A stretch of 64,000 nt of DNA from Jeotgalibacillus proteolyticus. GTDB taxonomy: Bacteria; Bacillota; Bacilli; Bacillales; Jeotgalibacillaceae. The position numbers and the translations under genes were made by a program. The stretch is taken from NCBI RefSeq assembly GCF_002926065.1, contig NZ_PREZ01000005.1:1-64000 (forward strand), in the 5' to 3' direction. Numbering within the stretch: position 1 is the first letter of the stretch; every line of letters begins with the position of its first letter. Positions 44,746 through 53,810 of this stretch are shown here, piece after piece. The notes under the pieces are model-generated. The model had not been told where the DNA came from. It saw nothing but the letters and a program-made list of their open reading frames with translations, and did no database searches.

Positions 44746-45963
44746 ATGGAACAACCATCATTATTTCGAAATCGGTCATTTGTGTTTTTATTTATCGGAA
44801 GTTTTTTAGCGATCATTGGTTTTAGTATGTTTTTCATGACAACAACCTGGTTTGTCATTTCTGAGTTAGGTTCAGCAAGATCATTAGGGCTTATTCTCAT
44901 CGCGATAACGGTACCACGAATCCTCATGATGGCATTTGGCGGGGTTCTCGCTGATAAATTCAAAAAAACCACGATTATGTTCAGTACGAGTTTTATCCAG
45001 GGGATGCTTTTGATTATCGTTTTCTTATTAAACAATTCAAATCAATTAACATTTGGATTTCTGGTCATTTTGGGATTTGCATTTGGTACTTTAGATGCTT
45101 TTTCAGGACCGGCTGGAACTTCTCTCATTCCTAAATTGGTTCAGGTAGATCAAATTAAGCAAGCGAATGCCGTCATTCAAGGGTTAGGTCAAATTGGTTT
45201 TATTGTGGGGCCCGTTATTTCCGGCAGCGTCATGGAATTTGGCGGAGTGACAAGCGGCTACTTCGTTTCGGCTTGCATTGTTTTACTGTCTGCCTTCTTT
45301 ATGTTTCCGCCTTTCTTAAAAGAAGGTCCTGTCGACAACACGATAAAACAAACACCGCTTAAGGATTTTATTGAAGGATTTTCCTATGTAAAAGCAAGTA
45401 AGTTCTTAGTCACTGGAATTCTTATTTTAATCACGCTAAACTTCTTTGCTTTTGGTGCGATCTCTATTGCCATTCCTATTTTAGTGGAAACATACGGGGG
45501 AACACCAATAAACCTTAGCTACATTGAAGCGGCTTTAGGGATTGGAATGCTTGTCAGTACAGCTCTAATCGGGGTGGTCAAAATACGCGCCCGAGGATTG
45601 ATTTCAATTGCTGGATTGATTGGAACCTTACTTGTGGCTGTAGCATTTAGTCAAATTCCAAATTTGACTATTTTAACGGGATTAGCGTTCTTAATCGGGT
45701 TTACGATGACATTTGTTTTTATTCCATTTTTCACTTCAGCACAGGAAGATACTGATCCTCGAATTATGGGAAGAGTGATGAGTATTATCTTCCTGGCAAT
45801 GAATGGTTTTGATCCGCTTGCCTACGCCGGTGTCACGTTACTCGTTGCCAGAGGATTTGATATTCAATCAATCATTTTGTCCTTTTCTCTTGCAGGACTG
45901 ATTGTTTCACTTTTCATTCTGTGGAGAGGGAAGGCGTATAGGGAGTACACGTCAAACTATTAA
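44746..45963 (+). CDS. MFS drug efflux transporter (macrolide-efflux/DHA3-like)
   Basis: 405 aa from the ATG at 44746 (AGAGGAAGG upstream). Twelve hydrophobic helices are visible. The loop after helix 2 has GGVLADKFKKTTIM, the MFS motif A form of this group. It exports hydrophobic drugs by proton exchange. Controlled by the divergent MerR protein. A terminator follows. Confidence 0.9.
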   Translation: MEQPSLFRNRSFVFLFIGSFLAIIGFSMFFMTTTWFVISELGSARSLGLILIAITVPRILMMAFGGVLADKFKKTTIMFSTSFIQGMLLIIVFLLNNSNQLTFGFLVILGFAFGTLDAFSGPAGTSLIPKLVQVDQIKQANAVIQGLGQIGFIVGPVISGSVMEFGGVTSGYFVSACIVLLSAFFMFPPFLKEGPVDNTIKQTPLKDFIEGFSYVKASKFLVTGILILITLNFFAFGAISIAIPILVETYGGTPINLSYIEAALGIGMLVSTALIGVVKIRARGLISIAGLIGTLLVAVAFSQIPNLTILTGLAFLIGFTMTFVFIPFFTSAQEDTDPRIMGRVMSIIFLAMNGFDPLAYAGVTLLVARGFDIQSIILSFSLAGLIVSLFILWRGKAYREYTSNY

Positions 45964-45969
45964 CTATTG

Positions 45970-46001
45970 GAGGGTGGGACAACTATGTCTCAACCTCTTT
46001 T
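45970..46001 (+). terminator. Terminator after the MFS gene
   Basis: GAGGGTGGGACA/TGTCTCAACCTC stem (one mismatch, one wobble) with a short loop, followed by TTTT. Confidence 0.75.
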
Positions 46002-46236
46002 ACTCTTCATCCATCTGTAGTATCACAACATTAATTTCTTTTGTCAGGGGAAAAAGATGGACTTCCACGTTCCATGCTGTTTTTTTAACGATCACACTAT
46101 TGTCTTCGGATGCCATTAACCACAACATTGGGTCCAGCTCTTCATCGTAGACCATCATAGCAGTTTCATCATGATCAATCATTGCTTTGTACGGTGCATC
46201 GACCTTAACATCCCATCCATTAAAAGCATAAACCAT
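46000..46236 (-). CDS. Hypothetical 78-aa acidic protein
   Basis: AAAGGAGG lies 7 nt before the ATG at 46236. YAFNGWDVKVDAPYKAMIDHDETAMMVYDEELDPMLWLMASEDNS reads as a small alpha/beta soluble protein. Not recognised. Confidence 0.7.
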   Translation of the reverse strand: MVYAFNGWDVKVDAPYKAMIDHDETAMMVYDEELDPMLWLMASEDNSVIVKKTAWNVEVHLFPLTKEINVVILQMDEE

Positions 46237-46288
46237 CTTTTTTCCTCCTTTTACCTTTTCATGTTTAAGTAAATCAAATCAGGCATCC

Positions 46289-46410
46289 GGTTCACTGCGC
46301 TTCAGGGGGACGCTTTCCGCGGGGCGGGGCTTGAGCTAACTTGCTATCGCAAGTGGATCTCAAGCTCCCGCATCATCCCGCTGGAGTCGCCCCCTTACGC
46401 TTCGTTCACC
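46289..46410 (-). repeat. ~120-bp palindromic repeat, copy F (inverted)
   Basis: Ends GGTTCAC/GTTCACC. GGGCTTGAGCTAACTTGC-TATC-GCAAGTGGATCTCAAGC centre. Lies between two minus-strand genes. Confidence 0.92.
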
Positions 46411-46442
46411 TCTCAATTCGGAAAGAACATACCAGCAAAGTT

Positions 46443-47159
46443 TCATTTTACGCAATTAAAAATAAATGATTTAGTTTCTTCCGTTGCCTGCTTAAATTCC
46501 CAATCCCCATAAACCTGGATTTGTGAAAATCCTTCTTCCTGCAGAGATTGACGGATTTCTTCCTGCGTTCGAAATTTCAGCTGCATTTTTTCACGTATGA
46601 GTACTTCTTTTGTACGTGCATTTTGTACGGATTCATAAAAGGTAAAGACACCTTCTTTAAACCCGTCATACTCCGTCCATATTTCAAGCGGCTCCCCGGT
46701 CGCTTCATTTGTTGCAAGGTCAGGCGTCAGATCTTTTTCCCATTGCTCCCATACTTTTGCTAATGGATTACGCGTATCAAAAATAAAATGTCCTCCAGGC
46801 TTTAATGACCGATATACATCTGATATAACGTTTTTCCAGCTTTCATCTGTAAGAAATACCTGTGCAACATTTGCCGTCATGATGACTGTATCAAATGCAT
46901 TTGTTTGTAAATCTGAGCTGTAGCCAACGATCCAGGTCACCTCACCTGGGTACTCCTGCTTTTTCGCATAGTTAATTGCTTCTTCATTTGGATCTATAGC
47001 CGTTATGTGATAGCCCGCTTTTGCAAAATGGGAAGTCAATCTGCCTGTTCCGCAGCCTAAATCAGCGATCTTTTTTGCATTTACTTTTTTTAAATTCGCT
47101 ATGAAAAATTCATCGTCTTTCCCCCAGCGGTTCACCTGGTCATATACTAATGGAATCAT
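46443..47159 (-). CDS. Class I SAM-dependent methyltransferase
   Basis: 238 aa. SAM-binding motif I is KIADLGCGTGRLTSHFAKAG, with ITAIDPNEEAI as motif II, DTVIMTANVAQVF as motif III and SLKPGGHFIFDTRNP after it. The C-terminal beta region may bind the substrate. Resembles small-molecule methyltransferases of the methyltransf_25 type. Substrate unknown. Confidence 0.9.
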   Translation of the reverse strand: MIPLVYDQVNRWGKDDEFFIANLKKVNAKKIADLGCGTGRLTSHFAKAGYHITAIDPNEEAINYAKKQEYPGEVTWIVGYSSDLQTNAFDTVIMTANVAQVFLTDESWKNVISDVYRSLKPGGHFIFDTRNPLAKVWEQWEKDLTPDLATNEATGEPLEIWTEYDGFKEGVFTFYESVQNARTKEVLIREKMQLKFRTQEEIRQSLQEEGFSQIQVYGDWEFKQATEETKSFIFNCVK

Positions 47160-47317
47160 TTTGTTACCTGCTTTCTGGTTTTAGTTATGAAAAGAGCACA
47201 GTACATGGGTATCAATGATCAAAAATCATCTCCCCCTAACCTTTAGACCTGTTGTATAAGATTCGCTCTTTTAAAAAGAGCATCCCTTGGTGGAGGAATG
47301 CAGTGGTTAGTTTAATA

Positions 47318-47557
47318 CTATCTAATTTTTTTGGTTAATGTAAATGTTTTCTGAGACACTACGTAAGCCAAGGCTGCGATTAGTAATGCTCCAAGAAATG
47401 GAATAATTGAGGTCTGTCCAAACACCACTTCCCCGCTAAATTGGTTGTTTGGAGTAAAATCCGGTGTATGTAGAGATGTCAGAAGTAAACCCGATCCAAT
47501 TTGGAATACGAAATAAAGTAAAACAAAGCTTAAAATAAATACAATGAACTTCTTCAA
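47318..47557 (-). CDS. Small two-helix membrane protein
   Basis: 79 aa from the TTG at 47557 with AGGGAG 8 nt upstream. A GTG three codons earlier overlaps that site. Helices are at about 5-28 and 49-68, with a polar loop between them (TSLHTPDFTPNNQFSGEVVFGQ). Not assigned to a family. Confidence 0.65.
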   Translation of the reverse strand: MKKFIVFILSFVLLYFVFQIGSGLLLTSLHTPDFTPNNQFSGEVVFGQTSIIPFLGALLIAALAYVVSQKTFTLTKKIR

Positions 47558-47730
47558 CCTTCCCACTCCCTTTACCTTATCTACGGGATCGTGCTGAAAA
47601 AAGTTTCGTACAATAATCTTCTAAACTAATCTTATCCTTGTACTTCAATTTTTTCGCTTTTCATTTTATATAAATATAGTCTAGAAAATATGGCGAAATG
47701 ATGATTTCGTCAGGTGTGGTGAGTAATGTT

Positions 47731-47967
47731 TTACCTGCTAGCTATGCCAAGAAGGAGCTTGAATTCTGTACGTTTTTTCTTTTGGCGTTTAAAGCCCTCT
47801 TTTAAATCTGCAATTAGCACCGTCTTTCCAATCCAGATTCTTATGTACAAGGAATGAAAGATTATCGGTCTCTTTATTCCCTTTACCTTATATTCCGTAC
47901 CATTCTCCAGCTCTGTTTCAGTTCTGATTAGCCATGTGTTTCCCAGTCCAAAATCAATGTATTTCAT
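47731..47967 (-). CDS. DUF3977-family protein
   Basis: 78 aa. MKYIDFGLGNTWLIRTETELENGTEYKVKGI...FHSLYIRIWIGKTVLIADLKEGFKR is the recognisable DUF3977 pattern of Bacillales. Small soluble protein of unknown role. AGGTGT precedes the ATG. The gap 47968-48282 downstream of the next gene holds only a degraded-looking stretch (WGGPDGVIFRSKKYDPRNPCIPFFN in one minus frame), which I cannot assign. Confidence 0.8.
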   Translation of the reverse strand: MKYIDFGLGNTWLIRTETELENGTEYKVKGIKRPIIFHSLYIRIWIGKTVLIADLKEGFKRQKKKRTEFKLLLGIASR

Positions 47968-48282
47968 AAGTAGTACACCTCTGACATGCTGGTACTTTAT
48001 TTCCTAAGGCTTTATTGCGTCGATAATTAAAGAAGGGAATACAAGGGTTCCGTGGATCATACTTTTTTGAACGGAATATCACGCCATCTGGTCCGCCCCA
48101 CTCGTTAAGAAGTCCTTATTCTGCTCAGACATCTGCTGAAACCCTCGATGGACTGCACGCGTTCATTATTCTTATCCACCTTTTCATTTGCAGGTTTTCC
48201 TCAAAGGAACATTTGCACCGACAATTCAATAGTAATCAAAATTTCAAGAAGCACTCTTTTTCAACTCTTTAACTAAGGATCC

Positions 48283-48708
48283 TTATTCACTTTCTCTATG
48301 CTTTAAATCGTCTAACTCTTTGTTTGTCACATAACTGATTTGATAGATTTCATCCTTCTCCACCCAATAATCATACGTTACGTCCTGCTCGTTTTCGAAA
48401 ATTACTCCTATATAATACGGATTACTTGACCTGTGCCCATCTTCTCGATGAGCACTTGTTTTAATGGTCCACTTTTCATTCGGGTAATTCTGCTCTAAGT
48501 ATGGTTCTAACAACTCAACTTTTATCTTGATTTGGCTATCAATCCAATAGGGCCGGGCGATGAAAAATAGGGAGTATGCTAAGAAAATGACGCAGGCTGA
48601 AGCCCACCCGACCTTTCTCATTTTCTTTCTAAAAAAAAATGAAATCATTAAAATTACAGCAATGACTATACCTACAATTGTAAATTCCATGATTTCTGTT
48701 GGGTACAT
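48283..48708 (-). CDS. Membrane-anchored hypothetical protein
   Basis: 141 aa from the ATG at 48708, preceded by CAGGAGG. Two N-terminal helices (about 8-25 and 34-52) are followed by an extracytoplasmic domain (IKVELLEPYLEQNYPNEKWTIKTS...YYIGVIFENEQDVTYDYWVE) of the kind seen in DUF3139-like proteins. Function unknown. Confidence 0.72.
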   Translation of the reverse strand: MYPTEIMEFTIVGIVIAVILMISFFFRKKMRKVGWASACVIFLAYSLFFIARPYWIDSQIKIKVELLEPYLEQNYPNEKWTIKTSAHREDGHRSSNPYYIGVIFENEQDVTYDYWVEKDEIYQISYVTNKELDDLKHRESE

Positions 48709-48741
48709 AATAGCCTCCTGACCTGATTCTTCTACTAATTC

Positions 48742-48777
48742 CACAAAAAATAGCACTTCTCCTTCCTGAAGAAATGC
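48742..48777 (-). terminator. Terminator hairpin, first copy of a duplicated sequence
   Basis: On the minus strand GCATTTCTTC/GGAGAAGTGC (wobbles included) with a 5-nt loop, then TATTTTTTG. A 27-nt core is repeated exactly at 52286-52312. Confidence 0.75.
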
Positions 48778-48817
48778 TTCCTTTTATAAACGAATAAAGC
48801 GCAGAGTGAGATGCACT

Positions 48818-48973
48818 CTACGCTTCTTCAATTATTACCTTTGTGGCTAAAACCCTTAGAACATTTAGTTCTTCGCATTTTAACTCTCGTTTTAGCTTTC
48901 CTTGAAAATCATTTACAAGCTGGCTTAACAGGTTTAAATCAACGAATATACTTGTTTGCCTCTGTAAAATCAA
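48818..48973 (-). CDS. Hypothetical 51-aa helical micro-protein
   Basis: TTG start at 48973 with AAAGGGG 6-7 nt upstream. SIFVDLNLLSQLVNDFQGKLKRELKCEELNVLRVLATKVIIEEA is predicted helical. The stop lies in a hairpin (48798-48825). Sequence looks protein-like and the translation signal is fair. The 345 bases upstream (48974-49318) show no supported gene. Confidence 0.45.
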   Translation of the reverse strand: MILQRQTSIFVDLNLLSQLVNDFQGKLKRELKCEELNVLRVLATKVIIEEA

Positions 48974-49318
48974 GAGCCACCCCTTTTATTTATTTGACCA
49001 CTAACCCCTCTCAACTGCTGTAATTAGACTATATACTATTTTCAGAGAATAAAAACATAAATATTTCTTTATTTGTTTTATTTATGCTTATTTTTAACGT
49101 ATACTACCTATCTTTTAATTATTTTGGAATGTAATAATTAAAACAGAACAGCCTCTTAAGCCCTATCAGTCAGGAGTCGATTTAAAATACTTGAATTAAG
49201 AAATTATTCTGTGCATTAGACAGGGTGGTCAACGCATGGATTATTTTTTCTATCTAGATCTGTTAACTCCAAAAGACGGGCTGACCATTTATAATCAACC
49301 CATTTATTGATTTCCTTG

Positions 49319-50143
49319 TTAATCGAACTGATTCTTAACTTTTATTTTATACATCCCCATGGATTGAAGGTCTCCTTCATACGCTAAATAGTTTGAATGA
49401 ATCAGCTGACGTATTCTGTATTCAATCCATGAGTCGGATATAGTCTGCTTTGAATGACCAATTACTTCACCAACCAAGCTTGTGGCATTTATAAACTCCT
49501 GCTCTGGCATTTCACTATGTAGTCTGATGGCACTTTCTAAAATAAATCGATCATCCCGGCTCTCTCTTTCTTCTACAATTTCTCCATTTATCCAGGATCG
49601 AACTACGCCTTCACTGCTTACTAATCGTTCTCCACCCTTCACGTAGTTGCTTTTCATTTTTTCTGAAATTGAACAGGTTGAATGCTTGTAAAAATGAGCG
49701 AGCTGCTCCGGAACACATTCACCAGTATGACGAATATGAATTTGAACATCCTCAAGCTTTGTATAATCCTCCATTGCATCAGATGTATTAATTAAACGAA
49801 GCTCAACTTCTTTATCCTTTAACAAAAAGCAGCTGATTCTAAGTCCGATTTGCTCCGAAGCATTTTCAGAAGTCCATATTGTTACCTGCTCACCATCCTC
49901 AATTTCTTCTACTTGCTGTAGGGACTGACTGCAGGTTGCTTGATCTTCTTTATAAAAACCCCAGACCGGATGGTACGCAGACTTTACCCAGGAGAAATAG
50001 TTATCAATACCGCTTTGTTGATGTATGTTGGTGAACGGTCCGACAGAAAAATCAATTGGGAATTCTATTATTTTATGATTCCCTTTTCTTAGCGCGTACT
50101 TTAATGACCCGGCTGCTGCAGCTCCGAATATGAGATGAATCAT
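49319..50143 (-). CDS. DUF1835/DUF3658 domain protein
   Basis: 274 aa from the ATG at 50143 (AAAGGACGTG upstream). The N-terminal MIHLIFGAAAAGSLKYALR matches the DUF1835 start, and the usual continuation IIEFPIDFSVGPF is present. The C-terminal part (SLVGEVIGHSKQTISDSWIEYRIRQLIHSNYLAYEGDL) matches DUF3658. Known only as a Bacillales family of unknown function. Confidence 0.82.
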   Translation of the reverse strand: MIHLIFGAAAAGSLKYALRKGNHKIIEFPIDFSVGPFTNIHQQSGIDNYFSWVKSAYHPVWGFYKEDQATCSQSLQQVEEIEDGEQVTIWTSENASEQIGLRISCFLLKDKEVELRLINTSDAMEDYTKLEDVQIHIRHTGECVPEQLAHFYKHSTCSISEKMKSNYVKGGERLVSSEGVVRSWINGEIVEERESRDDRFILESAIRLHSEMPEQEFINATSLVGEVIGHSKQTISDSWIEYRIRQLIHSNYLAYEGDLQSMGMYKIKVKNQFD

Positions 50144-50202
50144 AGTGTCACGTCCTTTAATTAAATGGTTGTTCATCTTTTTACAGCCTTAATTCGCTCC
50201 AC

Positions 50203-50772
50203 TCAGTACAAAAATCGCAGCCACTTATGTTCTGGTTGATGTAATTCCAGCGCGCTTTTTAGCCATCTTTTCTTTTCTTTTTCAAGATAATTCATCGCAG
50301 CAATAAAGTCTTGATGGTCTTTTTCTCTTGTATTTTTGGCCTTATATAATAAGACAATTTCCGGATTCAGGTATGGAATCCCTGTTTTAGAAACACTCCA
50401 AACCGAATCAAGTGGAGAGGATATCCTTGTATCTCTTCTGAATTTCCACTCATTATTATTTGTTTCATTAAGTAGAACTTCGAGGTCGTCACCATTCGCT
50501 GCGTTTGAAGCGTGTATTTCGTGAATGGGTAACTCTACATGCTCGTTTTCCCATGTATGGAATTGACCGTTAATAACCTTTTTGAAGTCCCAGCCTCGGA
50601 GATGCCTCTTTAAATACTGCTGATCTTTTCGAAAAACAGCTAACTCTATATCATTATGTACTCTCGTTTCATGACCGATAAAGAGATCAATTGCCCACCC
50701 ACCAGCAAAGAACCATGGCTTATCAAATCCATCCATTAATAAAGAAATACGCTGACATTGTTCAAATGACAT
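50203..50772 (-). CDS. Nucleotidyltransferase-fold protein (aminoglycoside adenylyltransferase-like)
   Basis: 189 aa from the ATG at 50772 (GGAGG 7 nt upstream). It keeps the GGWAIDLFIGHETRVHNDIELAVFR signature of AadA/LinB-like enzymes, but the second acidic pair reads D-I-E rather than D-I-D/D-x-D. WHxxH-type HTWENEHVELPIHEI and NPEIVLLYKAKNTREKDHQDF are as in the family. May modify a small molecule. Resistance function not established. Confidence 0.8.
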   Translation of the reverse strand: MSFEQCQRISLLMDGFDKPWFFAGGWAIDLFIGHETRVHNDIELAVFRKDQQYLKRHLRGWDFKKVINGQFHTWENEHVELPIHEIHASNAANGDDLEVLLNETNNNEWKFRRDTRISSPLDSVWSVSKTGIPYLNPEIVLLYKAKNTREKDHQDFIAAMNYLEKEKKRWLKSALELHQPEHKWLRFLY

Positions 50773-50806
50773 ATTATCCTCCGTTAGAAAGGTTGTGAGG
50801 GCCATT

Positions 50807-51640
50807 TTAATCATTCGTTTTGAAATATTCATCGAGTATTATTTTCGAGCTCAAAACGGTTAGATCCTCAAGTTTCCACCCATAATCGAGTAATAATTTA
50901 ATGATATGTACTCCGTAAAAATAGCCGGATCTGCAAAGCTCAGCTTTCTCATTTTTCATAAAATACTTCTTCATTAGAGCTGGTGTTAATCTCTTATCAA
51001 AATCATTGTTTAGTCTATTAATTATTTTCTCTCTATACTGATTGAATTCTATGAACTCCCGCTCGCTGACAAATAGAGCCTTCTTTATATTTTTTTCCGA
51101 AAACTCCAGCTTATTTACGACCAACGGGCTCAGCGTTGCCAATCCTTCAGCAATAACAAGCTGACCAACCGATAGATTCTCAAATTCCTTTAACGTACTG
51201 AACCGGACTAAATGGTTAAACTCATGAATAATTAAGGCTTCTACATCCGTGTTCGTAAGCCGTTCAAGCCCTAAATAAATAAACGGCTTTCCCGCTTTGA
51301 GTGCAGTACCATCTATGTGGCCCAAACCCACCAGTAAATACACATCAAACTCCTGTTGAAAATTAAAAAAGGTTATACATTTTTCGATCGTTTCCTTTAT
51401 CGCTTTTATTGAAATCTTTTCAAGGCTTTTTTCTGCCTTCCTCATGATCTCACTAAAGTCTGTCCCCTCAACCATTACCTTGACGTTCTCTAAATCAGTC
51501 ATATACAGGTCTTTAAAAATCGTGTTAAAGATCATTTCATATTTAGTGTGATAGTCCATCCAATACTTTAGCTTATTTTGCGGGATACCCTCTTTGGAAA
51601 ATGCGAGTTTAAAATCTTCATATCCGTTTATTACCTGCAT
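50807..51640 (-). CDS. DUF2268-type putative zinc protease
   Basis: 277 aa. HEFNH at residues 139-143 is an HExxH zinc site, and Glu165 in IAEGLA is a likely third ligand (gluzincin spacing). The N-terminal half is helical. GGAG lies 8 nt before the ATG at 51640. It follows the ASCH gene and precedes the nucleotidyltransferase in one orientation. Cytosolic, substrate unknown. Confidence 0.85.
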   Translation of the reverse strand: MQVINGYEDFKLAFSKEGIPQNKLKYWMDYHTKYEMIFNTIFKDLYMTDLENVKVMVEGTDFSEIMRKAEKSLEKISIKAIKETIEKCITFFNFQQEFDVYLLVGLGHIDGTALKAGKPFIYLGLERLTNTDVEALIIHEFNHLVRFSTLKEFENLSVGQLVIAEGLATLSPLVVNKLEFSEKNIKKALFVSEREFIEFNQYREKIINRLNNDFDKRLTPALMKKYFMKNEKAELCRSGYFYGVHIIKLLLDYGWKLEDLTVLSSKIILDEYFKTND

Positions 51641-51754
51641 TTAATCAGCTCCGGTATTTTATACTTGCTCACGCTAGAGCTATATACAAATTTTTAAAAA
51701 ACCCATCACCACTGTTTTCGTTAGCCAATCCAGGAAAGCTTTTTGTACGTGCTT

Positions 51755-52195
51755 TTATTTAGGATACACTTTTTCAAACCGCTCACATACGAGTAACATA
51801 TCCGGCGAAAATTCTTTGCCATACTCCTTTAGGGATTCGGTAAAGAATTTTTCATGTGCTTCCCACCAAAAGTGGTAGTCTCCTTCTCCTTCCGCTAATG
51901 CGAATTCTTCTGTTACCTCGTTCATCGGAACAATCTCAACTGACTTGATTTTAATGACTGCGACAGGCTCATCTTTTTCGTTTAAAACAATATAATATTC
52001 ACCTGCCTGGGGAATTTCCTCTTTTTCGATCTCGTAAAACACAAGACCTGAACATGTTGCCCTCTTCTTCCCCTCCACAACTAAACCAGCTAACCATTCA
52101 GCAGGGCCTCCAAATTGAAACGCATCTTTGTATTCTGCGTCTACATTATGATTTTCCTGACAAAATTCATTCCAAAATTGCTGTATTTTATCCAT
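51755..52195 (-). CDS. ASCH-domain protein
   Basis: 146 aa. ASCH core: FQFGGPAEWLAGLVVEGKKRATCSGLVFYEIE, with GEYYIVLNEKDEPVAVIKIKSVEIVPMNEVTEEFALAEGEGD. The fold relates to PUA and probably binds RNA or modified nucleotides (some are N4-acetylcytidine amidohydrolases). GGAG precedes the ATG. Confidence 0.9.
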   Translation of the reverse strand: MDKIQQFWNEFCQENHNVDAEYKDAFQFGGPAEWLAGLVVEGKKRATCSGLVFYEIEKEEIPQAGEYYIVLNEKDEPVAVIKIKSVEIVPMNEVTEEFALAEGEGDYHFWWEAHEKFFTESLKEYGKEFSPDMLLVCERFEKVYPK

Positions 52196-52275
52196 TCCTA
52201 TTCTCCTTTACTTCAAGTTTTTTCTACACTTTAGGCTATTTACTGATTCTCATATATCTTCAATAGTAAATTTCC

Positions 52276-52312
52276 ACAAAAAAGAGCACTTCTCCTTCCT
52301 GAAGAAATGCTT
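52276..52312 (-). terminator. Terminator hairpin, second copy of a duplicated sequence
   Basis: Same hairpin as at 48742-48777. On the minus strand it follows the 90-aa gene and precedes the ASCH gene. Confidence 0.75.
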
Positions 52313-52498
52313 TTTAAAATCACCGGTTATGAGAGTACCTACTATCTAACCCGATAATCGTTATAAGGTTGTTAAACTTGGTAATGAGATACGTTATTTG
52401 GATTGTTTTTATAAATAAGGGAATTGGCTATTTATTTTTAACATTGGGGAATACGGAGCTTATTCTTTTATTCGCTTTACTTTGCTTTGGCGAACCTC

Positions 52499-52771
52499 TC
52501 ATGGAAGGTGCTGCGTTTTTTGTTCTTGATAAGCGACCACACTGCTCATAGATCTCTCAATAACAAATGTAGCCGCTTCTACATCACTATACTGTTCTTT
52601 TTCCCTGGAATCTGCAAAAATCAATTCGATATTCTTACTATTACTGGAAACGCTTAAGACCTCCTGGTTATTTTTCCTGAATACATGAGTCATCTCAACA
52701 TCGTCATACATACACAATAACTCTAAAACATCCTTTATTCTTTTATAATTAGATGACGACACGTTAAACAC
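52499..52771 (-). CDS. Hypothetical 90-aa protein
   Basis: GTG start at 52771, closely preceded by AAGGAG (only 3 nt; a second GTG four codons in is 12 nt away). Alpha/beta soluble protein (VLELLCMYDDVEMTHVFRKNNQEVLSVSSNSKNIELIFADS). Unrecognised. Confidence 0.6.
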   Translation of the reverse strand: MFNVSSSNYKRIKDVLELLCMYDDVEMTHVFRKNNQEVLSVSSNSKNIELIFADSREKEQYSDVEAATFVIERSMSSVVAYQEQKTQHLP

Positions 52772-52943
52772 ATTCTCCTTCCATCAATGGTTTTTAACGT
52801 CTCCAGAGGCACAGTTTCCTATTTTTTGATAGAATAACATATTTTCATTTATTTTTGTTCAAAGGTTCAGAAATGTTAAAAAATTGTAATATTTAAATAA
52901 TTATAGAATGGTTGCTGGATTATGAACGGCATTTTTTTGACCA

Positions 52944-53810
52944 TCAAGTAATGGATCCCTTAATTAGATCCTGTGCTTTTTTTATTACATGACTTTCGTT
53001 TATTCCTGTAATAGACCAAATTCCGGCGCTGTTTTTAACATATAAAGTTTTACTTTCATTAAACTTTACTAAGAAACAAGAACATCCAGCCAGTTCTACC
53101 CTTTCAATGGCGGCTATTCCTTCACCTGCTACTGCATGTGCTATTACAGGAACATCCGGCATTAAAATCCAGCCTAATTCAAAAATCCCTCTGCTATTTT
53201 CTATCCATCTCCATCCAAACGAATTCTCATAAATAGTCTGATTTTCATTTGTACTCCCGTAGATAATGCCTTTCAACGAAGGGGTATGTACAGGGGGTCT
53301 TTCCAGCTTTACTATATTTATTTTTAAACGATCATTCACTGCAGTAGCAACAATTTCAGAATTCACAAAGCCTCTAAGGTTATCGAAAGAAAATAACTCT
53401 TCAAACGAAGGAATATCCCAGTGCTCTCTTACTTCATCTTTTGTTTCTTGTTCTATTTTCGGAATCCTGTAAACTCCCCCAAATTCAACCACTTGATTCC
53501 CGTATTTCAACGGTTTACCTTGCTTTAATAACCATCTATCCAGTGCAACTGCAGCTAACCATTTTGGTTTAAAGCCTAATTCAACAGCTTTTAAGCTTAA
53601 TTGGTATGCCTGCCAAAAATCTTCTAACGATTCTCCGTGTTGGTAGATGATAGCAGCATGAATGAAATCAATTCCATCAGTAGCAGATCCTCCATCAATG
53701 ATTAATTTGACTCTACTTCGTCTCTTTCTATCCCGTTCTATTCTGTCATGCGGCATGGTTCGAAGGTCTTGTTGGTCTTCATCAAATAATTGTTTCAGTT
53801 CTTTATTCAA
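52944..53810 (-). CDS. Hypothetical protein with DUF6624-like N-terminus
   Basis: 288 aa from the TTG at 53810 (GGTGG upstream). The N-terminal ~120 residues (LFDEDQQDLRTMPHDRIERDRKRRSRV...DFIHAAIIYQHGES...KAVELGFKPKWLAAVALDRWLLKQGKPLKYG) match the DUF6624-type domain. The C-terminal half is a separate beta-rich segment without a recognised motif. No signal peptide. Confidence 0.72.
   Translation of the reverse strand: MNKELKQLFDEDQQDLRTMPHDRIERDRKRRSRVKLIIDGGSATDGIDFIHAAIIYQHGESLEDFWQAYQLSLKAVELGFKPKWLAAVALDRWLLKQGKPLKYGNQVVEFGGVYRIPKIEQETKDEVREHWDIPSFEELFSFDNLRGFVNSEIVATAVNDRLKINIVKLERPPVHTPSLKGIIYGSTNENQTIYENSFGWRWIENSRGIFELGWILMPDVPVIAHAVAGEGIAAIERVELAGCSCFLVKFNESKTLYVKNSAGIWSITGINESHVIKKAQDLIKGSIT

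Noticed and set aside
48000-48282. Possible gene remnant on the minus strand (WGGPDGVIFRSKKYDPRNP)
   Set aside because: Short, interrupted by stops and without a recognisable family. Not enough to list as a gene.
48811-49023. 70-aa plus ORF
   Set aside because: No ribosome site. The opposite strand holds a better-supported 51-aa frame.
49236-49310. 24-aa plus ORF (MDYFFYLDLLTPKDG)
   Set aside because: Has a GGTGG upstream but is too short to support as a gene. It could be the tail of a lost gene.
52369-52551. 60-aa hydrophobic plus ORF
   Set aside because: No ribosome site, and it overlaps the 90-aa minus gene end. Hydrophobicity comes from T-rich DNA.
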